From: Bacillota bacterium
GTDB lineage: Bacteria > Bacillota > Limnochordia > Darwinibacteriales > DTU012
Length of the DNA: 61,683 bases
Direction: 5' to 3'
NCBI GenBank assembly: GCA_012521185.1
Contig: JAAYMV010000030.1
Span: 1 to 61,683, forward strand
This document shows, one piece after another, positions 29,367 to 37,391 of the stretch; position 1 is the first letter of the stretch, and each line of letters opens with the position of its first letter. A program made the translations under genes and the position numbers. A model generated the notes under the pieces. It did not search any database. It saw only the letters and a program-made list of their open reading frames with translations, and was not told where the DNA came from.

Positions 29367-30110
29367 TTGGTACGCGGACTATATACAGCAGCTTCAGGTA
29401 TGTTGGTGCAAAGCATGAATAATGATGTGCTATCGAATAATTTAGCTAATGTGGACACTGCAGGTTTCCATCGTCAAACCAATCAAGTGAAAGCTTTTCC
29501 TGATATGTTAATTGCCCGTCAATTTAAAAATGAGCATCAAGTTATTGGACGGATGGGAACAGGTGCAGTTGTAATTGATAGTAAGATTTCTTTTACACCG
29601 GGAAGAATTCAAAATACCGGAAATGCTCTTGATTTGGCAATTGTTGGTACTGGTTTTTTTGCGATTAACACTTCTTCTGGTACTTGCTTTACCAGGGATG
29701 GAAGATTTACATTAGATGCTAATGGCTATTTGGTGAATTTAGAAGGTAACCAGGTTCTTGGAGAAAATGGTCCTATTTATATTGGTGACGGGACTGTTGA
29801 AATTAGTTCAGAAGGAATCGTCACCGTTAATGGCGAAATTGTAGATCGTTTACTTTTAGTTGAATTTCCAAACCAAGAAAATCTTCAAAAACAAGGTTCA
29901 AATTTATACATAGCAACTGAAGAAGCTGGATTGCCGGCAGCTTTTCAAGGAACAGTTATACAAGGTAGTTTGGAAATGGCAAATGTTAATGTAGTGAAGG
30001 AAATGGTTAACTTAATTGAAGTACAGCGAACTTATGAAGCAAATGCAAAAGTTGTTCAAGCCTATGATGAAATCTTAGGTAAAGCTGTTAATGAAATTGC
30101 TGGAAAATAA
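29367..30110 (+). CDS. flgF: Flagellar basal-body rod protein, FlgF-like (FlhO)
   Basis: A 247-residue rod protein. The N-terminus (RGLYTAASGMLVQSMNNDVLSNNLANVDTAGF as a pattern of hydrophobic heptads ending SNNLANV) and the C-terminus (SNNxNxVxEM pattern, read here as ANVNVVKEMVNLI, then RTYEANAK) are the paired helices of axial proteins. The central domain is shorter than in FlgG. The protein is exported by the flagellar type III apparatus, not by Sec. TTG start with AGGGGGTG upstream. Together with flgG it would build the proximal and distal rod. Confidence 0.88.
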   Translation: MVRGLYTAASGMLVQSMNNDVLSNNLANVDTAGFHRQTNQVKAFPDMLIARQFKNEHQVIGRMGTGAVVIDSKISFTPGRIQNTGNALDLAIVGTGFFAINTSSGTCFTRDGRFTLDANGYLVNLEGNQVLGENGPIYIGDGTVEISSEGIVTVNGEIVDRLLLVEFPNQENLQKQGSNLYIATEEAGLPAAFQGTVIQGSLEMANVNVVKEMVNLIEVQRTYEANAKVVQAYDEILGKAVNEIAGK

Positions 30111-30129
30111 AATTATAACGGGATGAATG

Positions 30130-30182
30130 GGCTGGACTGCGTCGCAGGAGCCTTGTAACTGTTGAGCGATTGAGACAGTTAC
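30130..30182 (+). ncRNA. Structured flgG leader, unassigned RNA element
   Basis: The flgF-flgG gap folds into two hairpins. The first nests GGCT/AGCC (30130-30133 with 30149-30152) around CTGC/GCAG (30137-30140 with 30144-30147). The second is a perfect 8-bp stem GTAACTGT/ACAGTTAC (30155-30162 with 30175-30182). GC content is clearly higher than the neighbouring intergenic DNA. It ends 17 bases before the flgG Shine-Dalgarno. It does not match the c-di-GMP-I riboswitch core. Confidence 0.4.
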
Positions 30183-30211
30183 CTTCCCAGGATAAAATGG
30201 AGGAATGTACT

Positions 30212-31000
30212 ATGATGCGTGCATTATGGACTGCTGCGTCCGGTATGATTGGTCAACAATTTAAAATTGATACTACAGCAAACAACCTTGCCAACGTAAA
30301 CACAACAGGATTTAAGAAAAGCAGAGTGGATTTCCAAGACCTTTTATATCAAACAGACAAACATGCAGGCACTCCAGTGACTGCAGGTTCACAGGTTCCT
30401 ACGGGCATTCAAGTAGGTCATGGTGTTCGTACAGTGGCAACACAAAAACTATTTACTCAAGGCACTTATCAGCAAACTGACAATGATTATGACTTGGTAA
30501 TTGAGGGTGATGGATTTTTCCAAGTTCTCTTACCTGATGGTGGTATTCGTTATACTCGTGATGGTGCATTTAAACTAGACAGCGATGGGCGAATTGTAAC
30601 ATCGGATGGTTTTCCTTTAGAGCCAGAAATTAGAATTGATCGTGATGCGCGTGAAGTAAGCATTGGTTCTGATGGAACTGTTTCTGTAATGCGTCCTGGC
30701 GATGATCGACCACAGGAAATTGGTCGAATTGAATTAGCTAGGTTTATTAATCCTGCAGGATTAAAGAGTGCAGGCAGTAACCTTTTTGAAGCAACAGCTG
30801 CCAGTGGCGAGCCAATTATTGGTATCCCTGGATTAGATGGTTTTGGGGATTTAGCACAAGGCTTTTTAGAAATGTCTAATGTACAAGTTGTGGAAGAAAT
30901 GGTTAGCATGATTGTTGCTCAAAGAGCCTATGAAACTAACTCAAAAGCTATCCAAGCAGCCGATGAAATGTTACAAACTGCTAATAACCTGCGAAGGTAG
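30212..31000 (+). CDS. flgG: Flagellar basal-body rod protein FlgG
   Basis: The distal rod protein (262 aa). [18 protein letters not shown] followed by [19 protein letters not shown] at the N-terminus and [16 protein letters not shown] with [16 protein letters not shown] at the C-terminus are the FlgG signatures. The internal DFQDLLY segment, the specific hallmark of FlgG, is present near residue 43. ATG 30212 has GGAGG eight bases upstream. In diderms the FlgG rod passes through the P and L rings encoded just downstream. Confidence 0.93.
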   Translation: MMRALWTAASGMIGQQFKIDTTANNLANVNTTGFKKSRVDFQDLLYQTDKHAGTPVTAGSQVPTGIQVGHGVRTVATQKLFTQGTYQQTDNDYDLVIEGDGFFQVLLPDGGIRYTRDGAFKLDSDGRIVTSDGFPLEPEIRIDRDAREVSIGSDGTVSVMRPGDDRPQEIGRIELARFINPAGLKSAGSNLFEATAASGEPIIGIPGLDGFGDLAQGFLEMSNVQVVEEMVSMIVAQRAYETNSKAIQAADEMLQTANNLRR

Positions 31001-31010
31001 GAATTATTAA

Positions 31011-31850
31011 ATGCTAAGAACTGTTTTAGCGTCTAGTCTTATATGCGGATTAATTATCCTACTTGTTAGTGGATTTGCCATGGCTGCAGATAAACCAGTT
31101 ATCGAAATCCTTGAAGAGGTTGAAGTAACAGCAAAAGCTGTCACTTTAGGGGACATTGCTTTATTGTCTGGTTTTGGCGAATTAGAGGACACTTTAAAGA
31201 ATGTTCACATAGGTCCGACAGCCTTACCTGGTTCATCGGTTCGCTATTCTGTGGGTCAAATTCAGGTGCGTCTACGGCAAGCGGGATTTGATCCTTTAGC
31301 CTTTGAGCTGGTGGGGGCACCTCAAGTAGTGGTAATTACACCCAAACCGCTACCTTCTGCAACAGATAATAGTAGTAATTTATTTAGCACTGTTAAAGAC
31401 AATCAAGCCAAAACTGATCCTGGCACAACGGGAAGTAGCATCTATAACACACCATCATATCAAGTTGTTGTTCCAGTTATCGATATTAGTCGACATGAGA
31501 TTATTACAGAAGAGATGCTTAGAGTTGAGACCCGTGTAGGCAATGTTAATCCCCGGGATTTAGCAACCGTAGATGATTTAGTAGGGAAACGTGCTACTCG
31601 ATTACTAGTTGCTGGAACAGTGTTATATCTTAATGCCGCTGAAATACCTCCGCTGATCGAACGTAATGATCGGGTTACAATCATTGCTGAAGGTAATGGA
31701 ATACTAATTAGTACATTAGGTGTTGCTCAACAAGGCGGGGGTCTTGGTGATATAATCCCCGTTAGGAATAGTAGTTCGGGCGAAATTATTTATGCAGAGA
31801 TTGTTAGCTCTACAGTTGTTAAAGTGAATTTGGGAGGCGTAACTAAATGA
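31011..31850 (+). CDS. flgA: Flagellar P-ring assembly chaperone FlgA
   Basis: FlgA (279 aa) is a periplasmic chaperone for FlgI polymerisation. It has a signal peptide (residues 1-24, ending AMAA/D), an N-terminal domain (VTLGDIALLSG) and a C-terminal SAF domain with VVPVIDISRHEIITEEML, PRDLATVDDLVGKRATRLLVAG and the final NSSSGEIIYAEIVSS. FlgA occurs only in bacteria with an outer membrane. It overlaps flgH by four bases. Confidence 0.88.
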   Translation: MLRTVLASSLICGLIILLVSGFAMAADKPVIEILEEVEVTAKAVTLGDIALLSGFGELEDTLKNVHIGPTALPGSSVRYSVGQIQVRLRQAGFDPLAFELVGAPQVVVITPKPLPSATDNSSNLFSTVKDNQAKTDPGTTGSSIYNTPSYQVVVPVIDISRHEIITEEMLRVETRVGNVNPRDLATVDDLVGKRATRLLVAGTVLYLNAAEIPPLIERNDRVTIIAEGNGILISTLGVAQQGGGLGDIIPVRNSSSGEIIYAEIVSSTVVKVNLGGVTK

Positions 31851-32470
31851 TTAATAGTAAGAATATCAAGTTTTTAGGGTATACATTAGTTTGCCTCATT
31901 GTACTATCTATAAGCTGGCCCGGTATGGCAACCTCTTTGTTCAATGCCGGCTCAGCTTCGTTATATTCAGATGTGAAAGCACGTCAGATTGGTGATTTAG
32001 TTACTGTAATCATTCAAGAACAGGCTACTGCGAGTCAAACTGCTAATACTAGTTCAGGGAAAGGAACTTCTGTTGGCATTGGACCATACGGTGGTTCATT
32101 AGCTGACTTGATTCCTTTTTTAAAAACTACTACTAATAAACCTTTAGTTACAGCAAGCACTTCAGATGATTTTAATGCCAGTGGTTCGACAAGTAGGGGC
32201 GGCAGTATTTCTGCCAAACTAACTACACAAGTGGTCGAAATATATAATAATGGCACTTTGAAAATCGAAGGAACACAAAAAATAACTATTAATGGTGAAG
32301 AGCAAGAAATTGTAGTTAGTGGAATTGTTCGTACCCGCGATATAAGCCCTGACAATACAGTGCTTTCCTCATTAGTAGCTAATGCAGAGATTCAATATGT
32401 TGGAATTGGAGTAGTTGGAGATAAGCAAAAGCCAGGCTTGTTAACACGTTTATTGAATTGGCTGTTCTAA
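31847..32470 (+). CDS. flgH: Flagellar L-ring protein FlgH
   Basis: FlgH (207 aa) forms the bushing in the outer membrane. Seen are SLYSDVKARQIGDLVTVIIQEQATAS, the family signature near residues 37-62, and GIVRTRDISPDNTVLSSLVANAEI with GxGVVGDKQKPG at the end. A signal sequence is present, but no clear lipobox Cys is seen at the cleavage site (GMATSLFNAG), while classical FlgH is a lipoprotein. The lack of a lipid anchor is therefore notable. The gene itself is strong evidence for an outer membrane. Confidence 0.9.
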   Translation: MINSKNIKFLGYTLVCLIVLSISWPGMATSLFNAGSASLYSDVKARQIGDLVTVIIQEQATASQTANTSSGKGTSVGIGPYGGSLADLIPFLKTTTNKPLVTASTSDDFNASGSTSRGGSISAKLTTQVVEIYNNGTLKIEGTQKITINGEEQEIVVSGIVRTRDISPDNTVLSSLVANAEIQYVGIGVVGDKQKPGLLTRLLNWLF

Positions 32471-32481
32471 GGAGGATGGAA

Positions 32482-33603
32482 ATGCGAGGGATTCTTCGAA
32501 GCGGATGGCTGGCGTTAGTCATAGTTTGTTGTTTAACTTTTGCAGTTAACGCTAGTGAAAATAGTCCTTTTGTCCGGGTCAAGGATATTGCAAGGGTACA
32601 AGGGGTTAGAGATAATCAGTTGTACGGTTTAGGATTAGTTGTCGGATTGAATGGTACAGGGGATAGTAATTCTGTTATTGCAAACTCGCAAATGACTGCT
32701 AATATGATGGAATTATTTGGGATAACTGTATCAGCAGAAGATTTGCGCTTGCGTAATGTGGCAGTAGTTATGGTTACTGCTGATATAAATACTTCAGTGA
32801 GAGTGGGAGACCGAATTAATGTTTCAGTATCATCTATCGGTGATGCTCGTAGCTTGCAAGGTGGATTCCTATTGCAGACTCCATTGCAGGCAGCTGATGG
32901 GCAAATTTATGCTGCTGCGCAAGGTGCTGTTTCCATCGGTGGTTTTGTAGTTAGGGGCGGTTTTAGTTCCGTACAACAAAATCATCCTACTGTTGGAATG
33001 GTACCTAATGGCGCAATTGTTGAACAGGAGATTCCTCAGCTGATTAGCGATGGCAATGAGCTTGCCTTAGTTTTGGCCGAACCAGATTTTAGTACTGCTA
33101 ATCGTTTGGCTGAAACAATTAATCAGGTTTATGATGCTCGAATTGCAATTGCTCAGGATCAGGCTACTGTGAAAATAGCAATTCCTGAAGAATATCAAGA
33201 TAATCAAATAGCTTTTATTGCTTCGATTGAAGAATTACCAATTCGCCCAGATAGTAAGGCTAGAGTAATTATCAATGAGCGAACAGGTACGATAGTAATG
33301 GGAAGTGGAGTTAGAATTTCACCAGTTGCTGTAGCTCATGGTAACTTACATGTGCAAGTAGGCGCTTCATTAGAAGTGTCTCAGCCGCCAGCATTATCTG
33401 CTGGACAAACTGTTCTAGGCTATAATTATTCAGTTGCTGCTGTAGAAGACAAAGAGCAACTAGTTTTAGTTGACGGTACTACTAGTATTGAAGAGTTAAT
33501 AGCAGCATTAAATGCCATTGGTGCTTCACCAAGGGATATTATCGCGATCTTACAAGCGATTAAAGCTGCAGGCGCGCTTTATGGTGAATTGGTAATTATG
33601 TAG
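32482..33603 (+). CDS. flgI: Flagellar P-ring protein FlgI
   Basis: FlgI (373 aa) is secreted to the periplasm and forms a 26-fold ring around the rod in the peptidoglycan plane. After a signal peptide (about 1-27) the sequence has VRVKDIARVQGVRDNQLYG, GLGLVVGLNGTGD, MTANMMELFGI and the end PRDIIAILQAIKAAGALYGELVIM, all diagnostic. ATG 32482 is chosen since AAGGAGG lies six bases upstream; the ATG at 32476 touches it. Confidence 0.94.
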   Translation: MRGILRSGWLALVIVCCLTFAVNASENSPFVRVKDIARVQGVRDNQLYGLGLVVGLNGTGDSNSVIANSQMTANMMELFGITVSAEDLRLRNVAVVMVTADINTSVRVGDRINVSVSSIGDARSLQGGFLLQTPLQAADGQIYAAAQGAVSIGGFVVRGGFSSVQQNHPTVGMVPNGAIVEQEIPQLISDGNELALVLAEPDFSTANRLAETINQVYDARIAIAQDQATVKIAIPEEYQDNQIAFIASIEELPIRPDSKARVIINERTGTIVMGSGVRISPVAVAHGNLHVQVGASLEVSQPPALSAGQTVLGYNYSVAAVEDKEQLVLVDGTTSIEELIAALNAIGASPRDIIAILQAIKAAGALYGELVIM

Positions 33604-33639
33604 GCTTGCAAAGGCTAAGCTATGAAAGGAGTTAGAACG

Positions 33640-33939
33640 GTGAAGGTAGCTTGGGATCCAGGAATGAGAACTGCTGAAAAAGCCAATAATTTATCAGCTT
33701 CCCAAAAATCCTTGAAAGCAGTATCGGAAGAATTCGAGGCACTTTTTCTTCAGCAGTTATTACAGCAAATGCGTAAAACAGTACCAGAATCAGATTTATT
33801 TGGTGATCGGAAGGCAGAAAAGTTGTTTGAATCATTATTAGATGAAGAAATGTCCTTAGAAATGTCCAGAGCTGGTGGTATAGGATTAAGCAAGATTATA
33901 TACGAACAATTGGTTAACTTTGTAGCTGATGATGATTAG
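33640..33939 (+). CDS. flgJ: Rod-binding protein FlgJ, N-terminal domain only
   Basis: A short protein (99 aa) with the FlgJ rod-binding pattern: VSEEFEALFLQQLLQQMRKT, then LFGDRKAEKLFESLLDEEMS and GGIGLSKIIYEQL. E. coli FlgJ carries a C-terminal muramidase that is absent here, so another hydrolase must open the wall for the rod. GTG 33640 follows AAAGGAG by eight bases; ATG 33622 would add six residues. A terminator closes the flagellar unit. Confidence 0.87.
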   Translation: MKVAWDPGMRTAEKANNLSASQKSLKAVSEEFEALFLQQLLQQMRKTVPESDLFGDRKAEKLFESLLDEEMSLEMSRAGGIGLSKIIYEQLVNFVADDD

Positions 33940-33943
33940 AATG

Positions 33944-33965
33944 CCGCTCCTCGTGAGCGGTTTTT
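33944..33965 (+). terminator. Terminator of the flgFGAHIJ unit
   Basis: CCGCTC (33944-33949) and GAGCGG (33955-33960) with a five-base loop, followed by TTTTT. Confidence 0.8.
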
Positions 33966-34029
33966 CCTTGTTGGGCAGGATATTATTACTTTATACAGAA
34001 CTAGATCAAGTCGAGGAGGAAAAAACGGC

Positions 34030-35433
34030 ATGAGAATGACAACATTACTTTTAATTTTCATATTATTTCTCGTGTTTTCCAATTTTGTATCCGCTGAACC
34101 GCTTACTCTTCAAGTAAATGCTGATAGAATTGGATTAACTGTCGTTGTGCCTCCTAAGACTGATTATCGGGTTTGGTATAGTTTAAACCCGATGAAAGTA
34201 ATCATTGATTTAGAACATTTTTATCCAGAATTAGTTGGTCGCCATGACTTTGATGATGTTGCTTTAAGAACAATGCGGATTGATCAGGGGCCGGGGGATA
34301 TTGGAACTAGAATGGTGTTAGAGTTTAATTATGTTTTACCAACCCCCAAATGGAGATATGAAAACGATTTATTGACTATTCAAATTGATACAGTTTTTGT
34401 ACAAAGTACGGTGCGGACAATTACTCCTGGAGTGCGTTATGGTCATGAAAGGCGGGGTATTGCTGCTGGACCGTTAATTGTGAATTTCTTAGAAGTAGAT
34501 TTAACACATCCAAATCTTGAAATTAGATCAGTATTAGCCCAAGACCAGGTTTATGGCCGTGAACATGTTAGTGATATGGCAAAACGCAGCAATGCAATTG
34601 CTGCAGTGAATGGTTTATTCTTTGCCCCTGATGGGCGTCCCCTAGGATTAATGGTTATTGACGGGCGATTAATTACAGAACCGTTTGCTAATAGAACAGC
34701 TATTGGTTTTAAGCCAGGAAATGCAGTCATTGGGGCGGTCGGATTTTCTGGCAGCATTACGAATATAACTAAGGATAAGAGGATTAAAATATCAGGGATT
34801 AATCGTCCACGTTTAACTGATGAAGTGATCATTTATACTTCTGACCATGGTTCTACAACAAAGACTAATAGTTTTGGTGTTGATTTAATAGTAATTGATC
34901 AGAAAGTAGTCGAGATTTGTGAAGGAAATGCGGTAATTCCTGAAAATGGCATTGTTATTTCTGGTCATGGCGTAGCACGTGATTTTTTCCTGGAACATTT
35001 TGCAGTGGGAGATCTGGTGGAGTGGTCAATGACTTTAGAACCAGATTGGTTAGCTGAAGGATATGTGAATTTAATCGGTGGTGGACCTCGGTTGGTGGAA
35101 AATGGGCAGATAAAAATCACAGGGGAAATTGAACGCTTTCAACCAGATGTATTATATAGCCGTGCACCTAGGACAGCACTAGGAATTACAAAAGATAAAA
35201 AACTTTTGCTGGTTACAGTGAATGGACGTCAACCAGGGATTAGTGTGGGCGTAACCTTAACTGAGTTAGCTGAAATTATGATTGACTTAGGTGCAGTTGA
35301 TGCTATGAATTTAGATGGCGGCGGTTCCACTACGATGGTAATTCGCAATCAAGTGCTAAATTTGCCGTCTGATGGAATTGAGCGTCCAGTTAGTAATGGG
35401 ATAATGATAATTAATCCCGAAAGTAGGAAGTGA
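34030..35433 (+). CDS. Secreted phosphodiester glycosidase family protein (NAGPA/DUF2233)
   Basis: The 467-residue product has a signal peptide (1-22). An AMIN-like beta domain follows (about 25-125) with KVIIDLEHFYP, a type that often binds peptidoglycan or envelope polymers. The NAGPA/DUF2233 domain covers about 150-465: AVNGLFFAPDGRPLGL, SRAPRTALGI and the hallmark MNLDGGGSTTMV. Members remove sugars linked through a phosphodiester, for example wall teichoic-acid-like or GlcNAc-1-P-linked polymers. GAGGAGG lies nine bases before the ATG. It is tightly coupled to the S55 protease gene downstream, and tagO/wecB elsewhere in the window could supply such a polymer. Confidence 0.82.
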   Translation: MRMTTLLLIFILFLVFSNFVSAEPLTLQVNADRIGLTVVVPPKTDYRVWYSLNPMKVIIDLEHFYPELVGRHDFDDVALRTMRIDQGPGDIGTRMVLEFNYVLPTPKWRYENDLLTIQIDTVFVQSTVRTITPGVRYGHERRGIAAGPLIVNFLEVDLTHPNLEIRSVLAQDQVYGREHVSDMAKRSNAIAAVNGLFFAPDGRPLGLMVIDGRLITEPFANRTAIGFKPGNAVIGAVGFSGSITNITKDKRIKISGINRPRLTDEVIIYTSDHGSTTKTNSFGVDLIVIDQKVVEICEGNAVIPENGIVISGHGVARDFFLEHFAVGDLVEWSMTLEPDWLAEGYVNLIGGGPRLVENGQIKITGEIERFQPDVLYSRAPRTALGITKDKKLLLVTVNGRQPGISVGVTLTELAEIMIDLGAVDAMNLDGGGSTTMVIRNQVLNLPSDGIERPVSNGIMIINPESRK

Positions 35434-35446
35434 GGGGTTGTATTCG

Positions 35447-37225
35447 ATGTCAATGAAAAAACTGTTGATTTCGGGATTATTAATTTGGTTAATTCTTAGT
35501 AGTGGAGTTGGTGCTACGGAAGTATTTCCTCTTGATCAAGTTGTACCTGGCATGAAAGGCTATGGTAAAACAGTAGTTCAAGGCGCCAAAGTAGAAGAAT
35601 TTGATTTTGAAGTTTTGGATATTATTCCACAAACTCCTCCTATTCCAAGTTTAATAATGATAGAAGTTAGCGGAGACCTAATTGAGCGAAGTGACGGTAT
35701 TGCCTCTGGTATGAGTGGCAGTCCAGTCTATTTAGATGGAAAGTTGCTTGGCGCTATCGGTTATGGTTATTCTTATACCAATCATCGGATCGGTTTGGTT
35801 ACTCCAGCAGAAAGTATGATGGAGTTAATAAATGAAGTGTCGGATATGGATGAGCTGCCTTTACCAAAAGACTTTGAGCCACTAGCAACCCCAATGTTAT
35901 TAGGTGGATTTCAAAATCGAGCAGCAAAAATCTTAGAAAAGCAATTTGCGCCGCATAATCTACAAGTTATTCCAGGATTGACAGGTAATAGTGGTTCCTT
36001 TGAAAATATCATGTTAGAGCCAGGTTCTGCGTTTGGCGTACAACTGCTGCGTGGAGACTTTCAAGTTGTAGCATTTGGTACTATAACGGCTATCACAGAA
36101 ACTGGGTCTTTTGTAGGCTTTGGCCATCCTTTCCTGCATAAAGGAAAAGTAAACTACTTTGTAGCTCCAGCATTTGTTCATTACACCATGCCGCATTTGG
36201 AAATTCCATACAAAATAGCTTCAGTCGGACCAAGTGTTGGTACTTTGTTACTAGATCGTTCTTCTGGGGTGGCAGGCCTTTTAGGAAAACAAACTCCTTA
36301 TATTCCCATCAATATTCAGGTTCATGATTTAACTGAGAATAGATTGCGGGAGTTTAAGGTGGAAGCTGTTACTGATGACAGTTTATTATCAGCTTTAGCT
36401 ATTAGTAGCGTTTATCAAGGGATTGATTCTACTTTAGATAGGATTGGAAAAGGCACTGCCTATGTACGCTTAGAGTTTCATTCAAATGATCTTTTAAAAC
36501 CAATAATTCGGGAAAATATGTTTTATAGCGATTCTGATATTGCTGTCTGGGCCTTATCTGATTTAAATGAAGGGCTGGAATTGTTAATCGCTAATGATTT
36601 GCAAGATGTAACTTTGAGTGGAATTAATACAAAGATTACCATCGAAGAAGGTAGAAAAACTGCTTCCATTGAAAAAGCCATTCCAACAAGTTTCCAAGTT
36701 CGTGCTGGTGAAAGTGTGGATATTGAGGTATTAATTCGTCCTTATCGACAACCAGTTGAATATCGGGTGTTAAGAATTACCATTCCGGAGGAAACTTTAC
36801 CTGGTTATATGACTGTGACAGTTCGCGGCGGAGGAATGGGCTATTATGCTAGTAAGCCGACAGTTCATACAACTTGGCAATCGTTTGAAGCAGAGGATGA
36901 TGAAATGCCTTGGCAATCCCTGAGTGGAGCAGAAAGCTTAGATAAGCTGTTAGAAGATTACATGTTACGAGAACAAAACAATGAAATTGTAGCTGAATTT
37001 TATCCTTATATCGACAGCTATTCGAGTAATGACATTGTTGAAGAAGTTGTGGAAACTTTAGCACAAAATGGAAACTCTATTCCAATTAGTGAACTTGTTT
37101 TGTTAGAGCCTGAGTACGGAGGTTATCACTGGGAGGACTTAGGATCGGAGGGTGTTAGAGTTCGCTTAACAACTCAATTTGTAATTGAAGGGTCAGCTAG
37201 CTTTGATATTGAGGTAATTAAATAA
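35447..37225 (+). CDS. Peptidase S55 (SpoIVB-type) domain protein
   Basis: A 592-residue secreted protein. After a signal peptide (about 1-24) comes the S55 core with FPLDQVVPGMKGYGKT and the catalytic GMSGSP motif at residues 88-93, then FVGFGHPFLHKGK, the conserved GHP block, near residue 225. The SpoIVB PDZ domain is not obvious, and a ~250-residue C-terminal part rich in beta strands and Glu has no recognised fold. In B. subtilis SpoIVB signals sigma-K activation; this longer paralogue next to bamA and a glycosidase is more likely an envelope protease. ATG 35447 is nine bases after GAGGGG. Confidence 0.8.
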   Translation: MSMKKLLISGLLIWLILSSGVGATEVFPLDQVVPGMKGYGKTVVQGAKVEEFDFEVLDIIPQTPPIPSLIMIEVSGDLIERSDGIASGMSGSPVYLDGKLLGAIGYGYSYTNHRIGLVTPAESMMELINEVSDMDELPLPKDFEPLATPMLLGGFQNRAAKILEKQFAPHNLQVIPGLTGNSGSFENIMLEPGSAFGVQLLRGDFQVVAFGTITAITETGSFVGFGHPFLHKGKVNYFVAPAFVHYTMPHLEIPYKIASVGPSVGTLLLDRSSGVAGLLGKQTPYIPINIQVHDLTENRLREFKVEAVTDDSLLSALAISSVYQGIDSTLDRIGKGTAYVRLEFHSNDLLKPIIRENMFYSDSDIAVWALSDLNEGLELLIANDLQDVTLSGINTKITIEEGRKTASIEKAIPTSFQVRAGESVDIEVLIRPYRQPVEYRVLRITIPEETLPGYMTVTVRGGGMGYYASKPTVHTTWQSFEAEDDEMPWQSLSGAESLDKLLEDYMLREQNNEIVAEFYPYIDSYSSNDIVEEVVETLAQNGNSIPISELVLLEPEYGGYHWEDLGSEGVRVRLTTQFVIEGSASFDIEVIK

Positions 37226-37270
37226 TTTGTTCATTTCCCTAGTAACTAGCTTGCTGGGGAGAGAACAAAT
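37225..37270 (+). repeat. Inverted repeat between the S55 gene and bamA
   Basis: ATTTGTTC (37225-37232) is the exact complement of GAACAAAT (37263-37270), with a further TCCC/GGGA pairing inside. There is no T-run after it, so it may be a weak terminator, an RNA-processing structure or an operator. The remaining 120 bases up to bamA are AT-rich and show no ORF. Confidence 0.5.
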
Positions 37271-37391
37271 GGATAATTATACCAGTAATTGCAAATAATA
37301 CACATCAACCAAGGCAGGAAAACTATCTGGGAAGTAGAAAATAAAGAGAGTGCTAATCAAATTTTGCTTTAACTAGTCAGGGGGCAATTAA

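Noticed and set aside
30111-30211. c-di-GMP riboswitch in front of flgG
   Set aside because: The hairpins lack the conserved core segments of the c-di-GMP-I class, so only a structured leader is reported.
36014-36196. Short minus-strand frame inside the S55 gene
   Set aside because: Low-complexity shadow frame without initiation signals.
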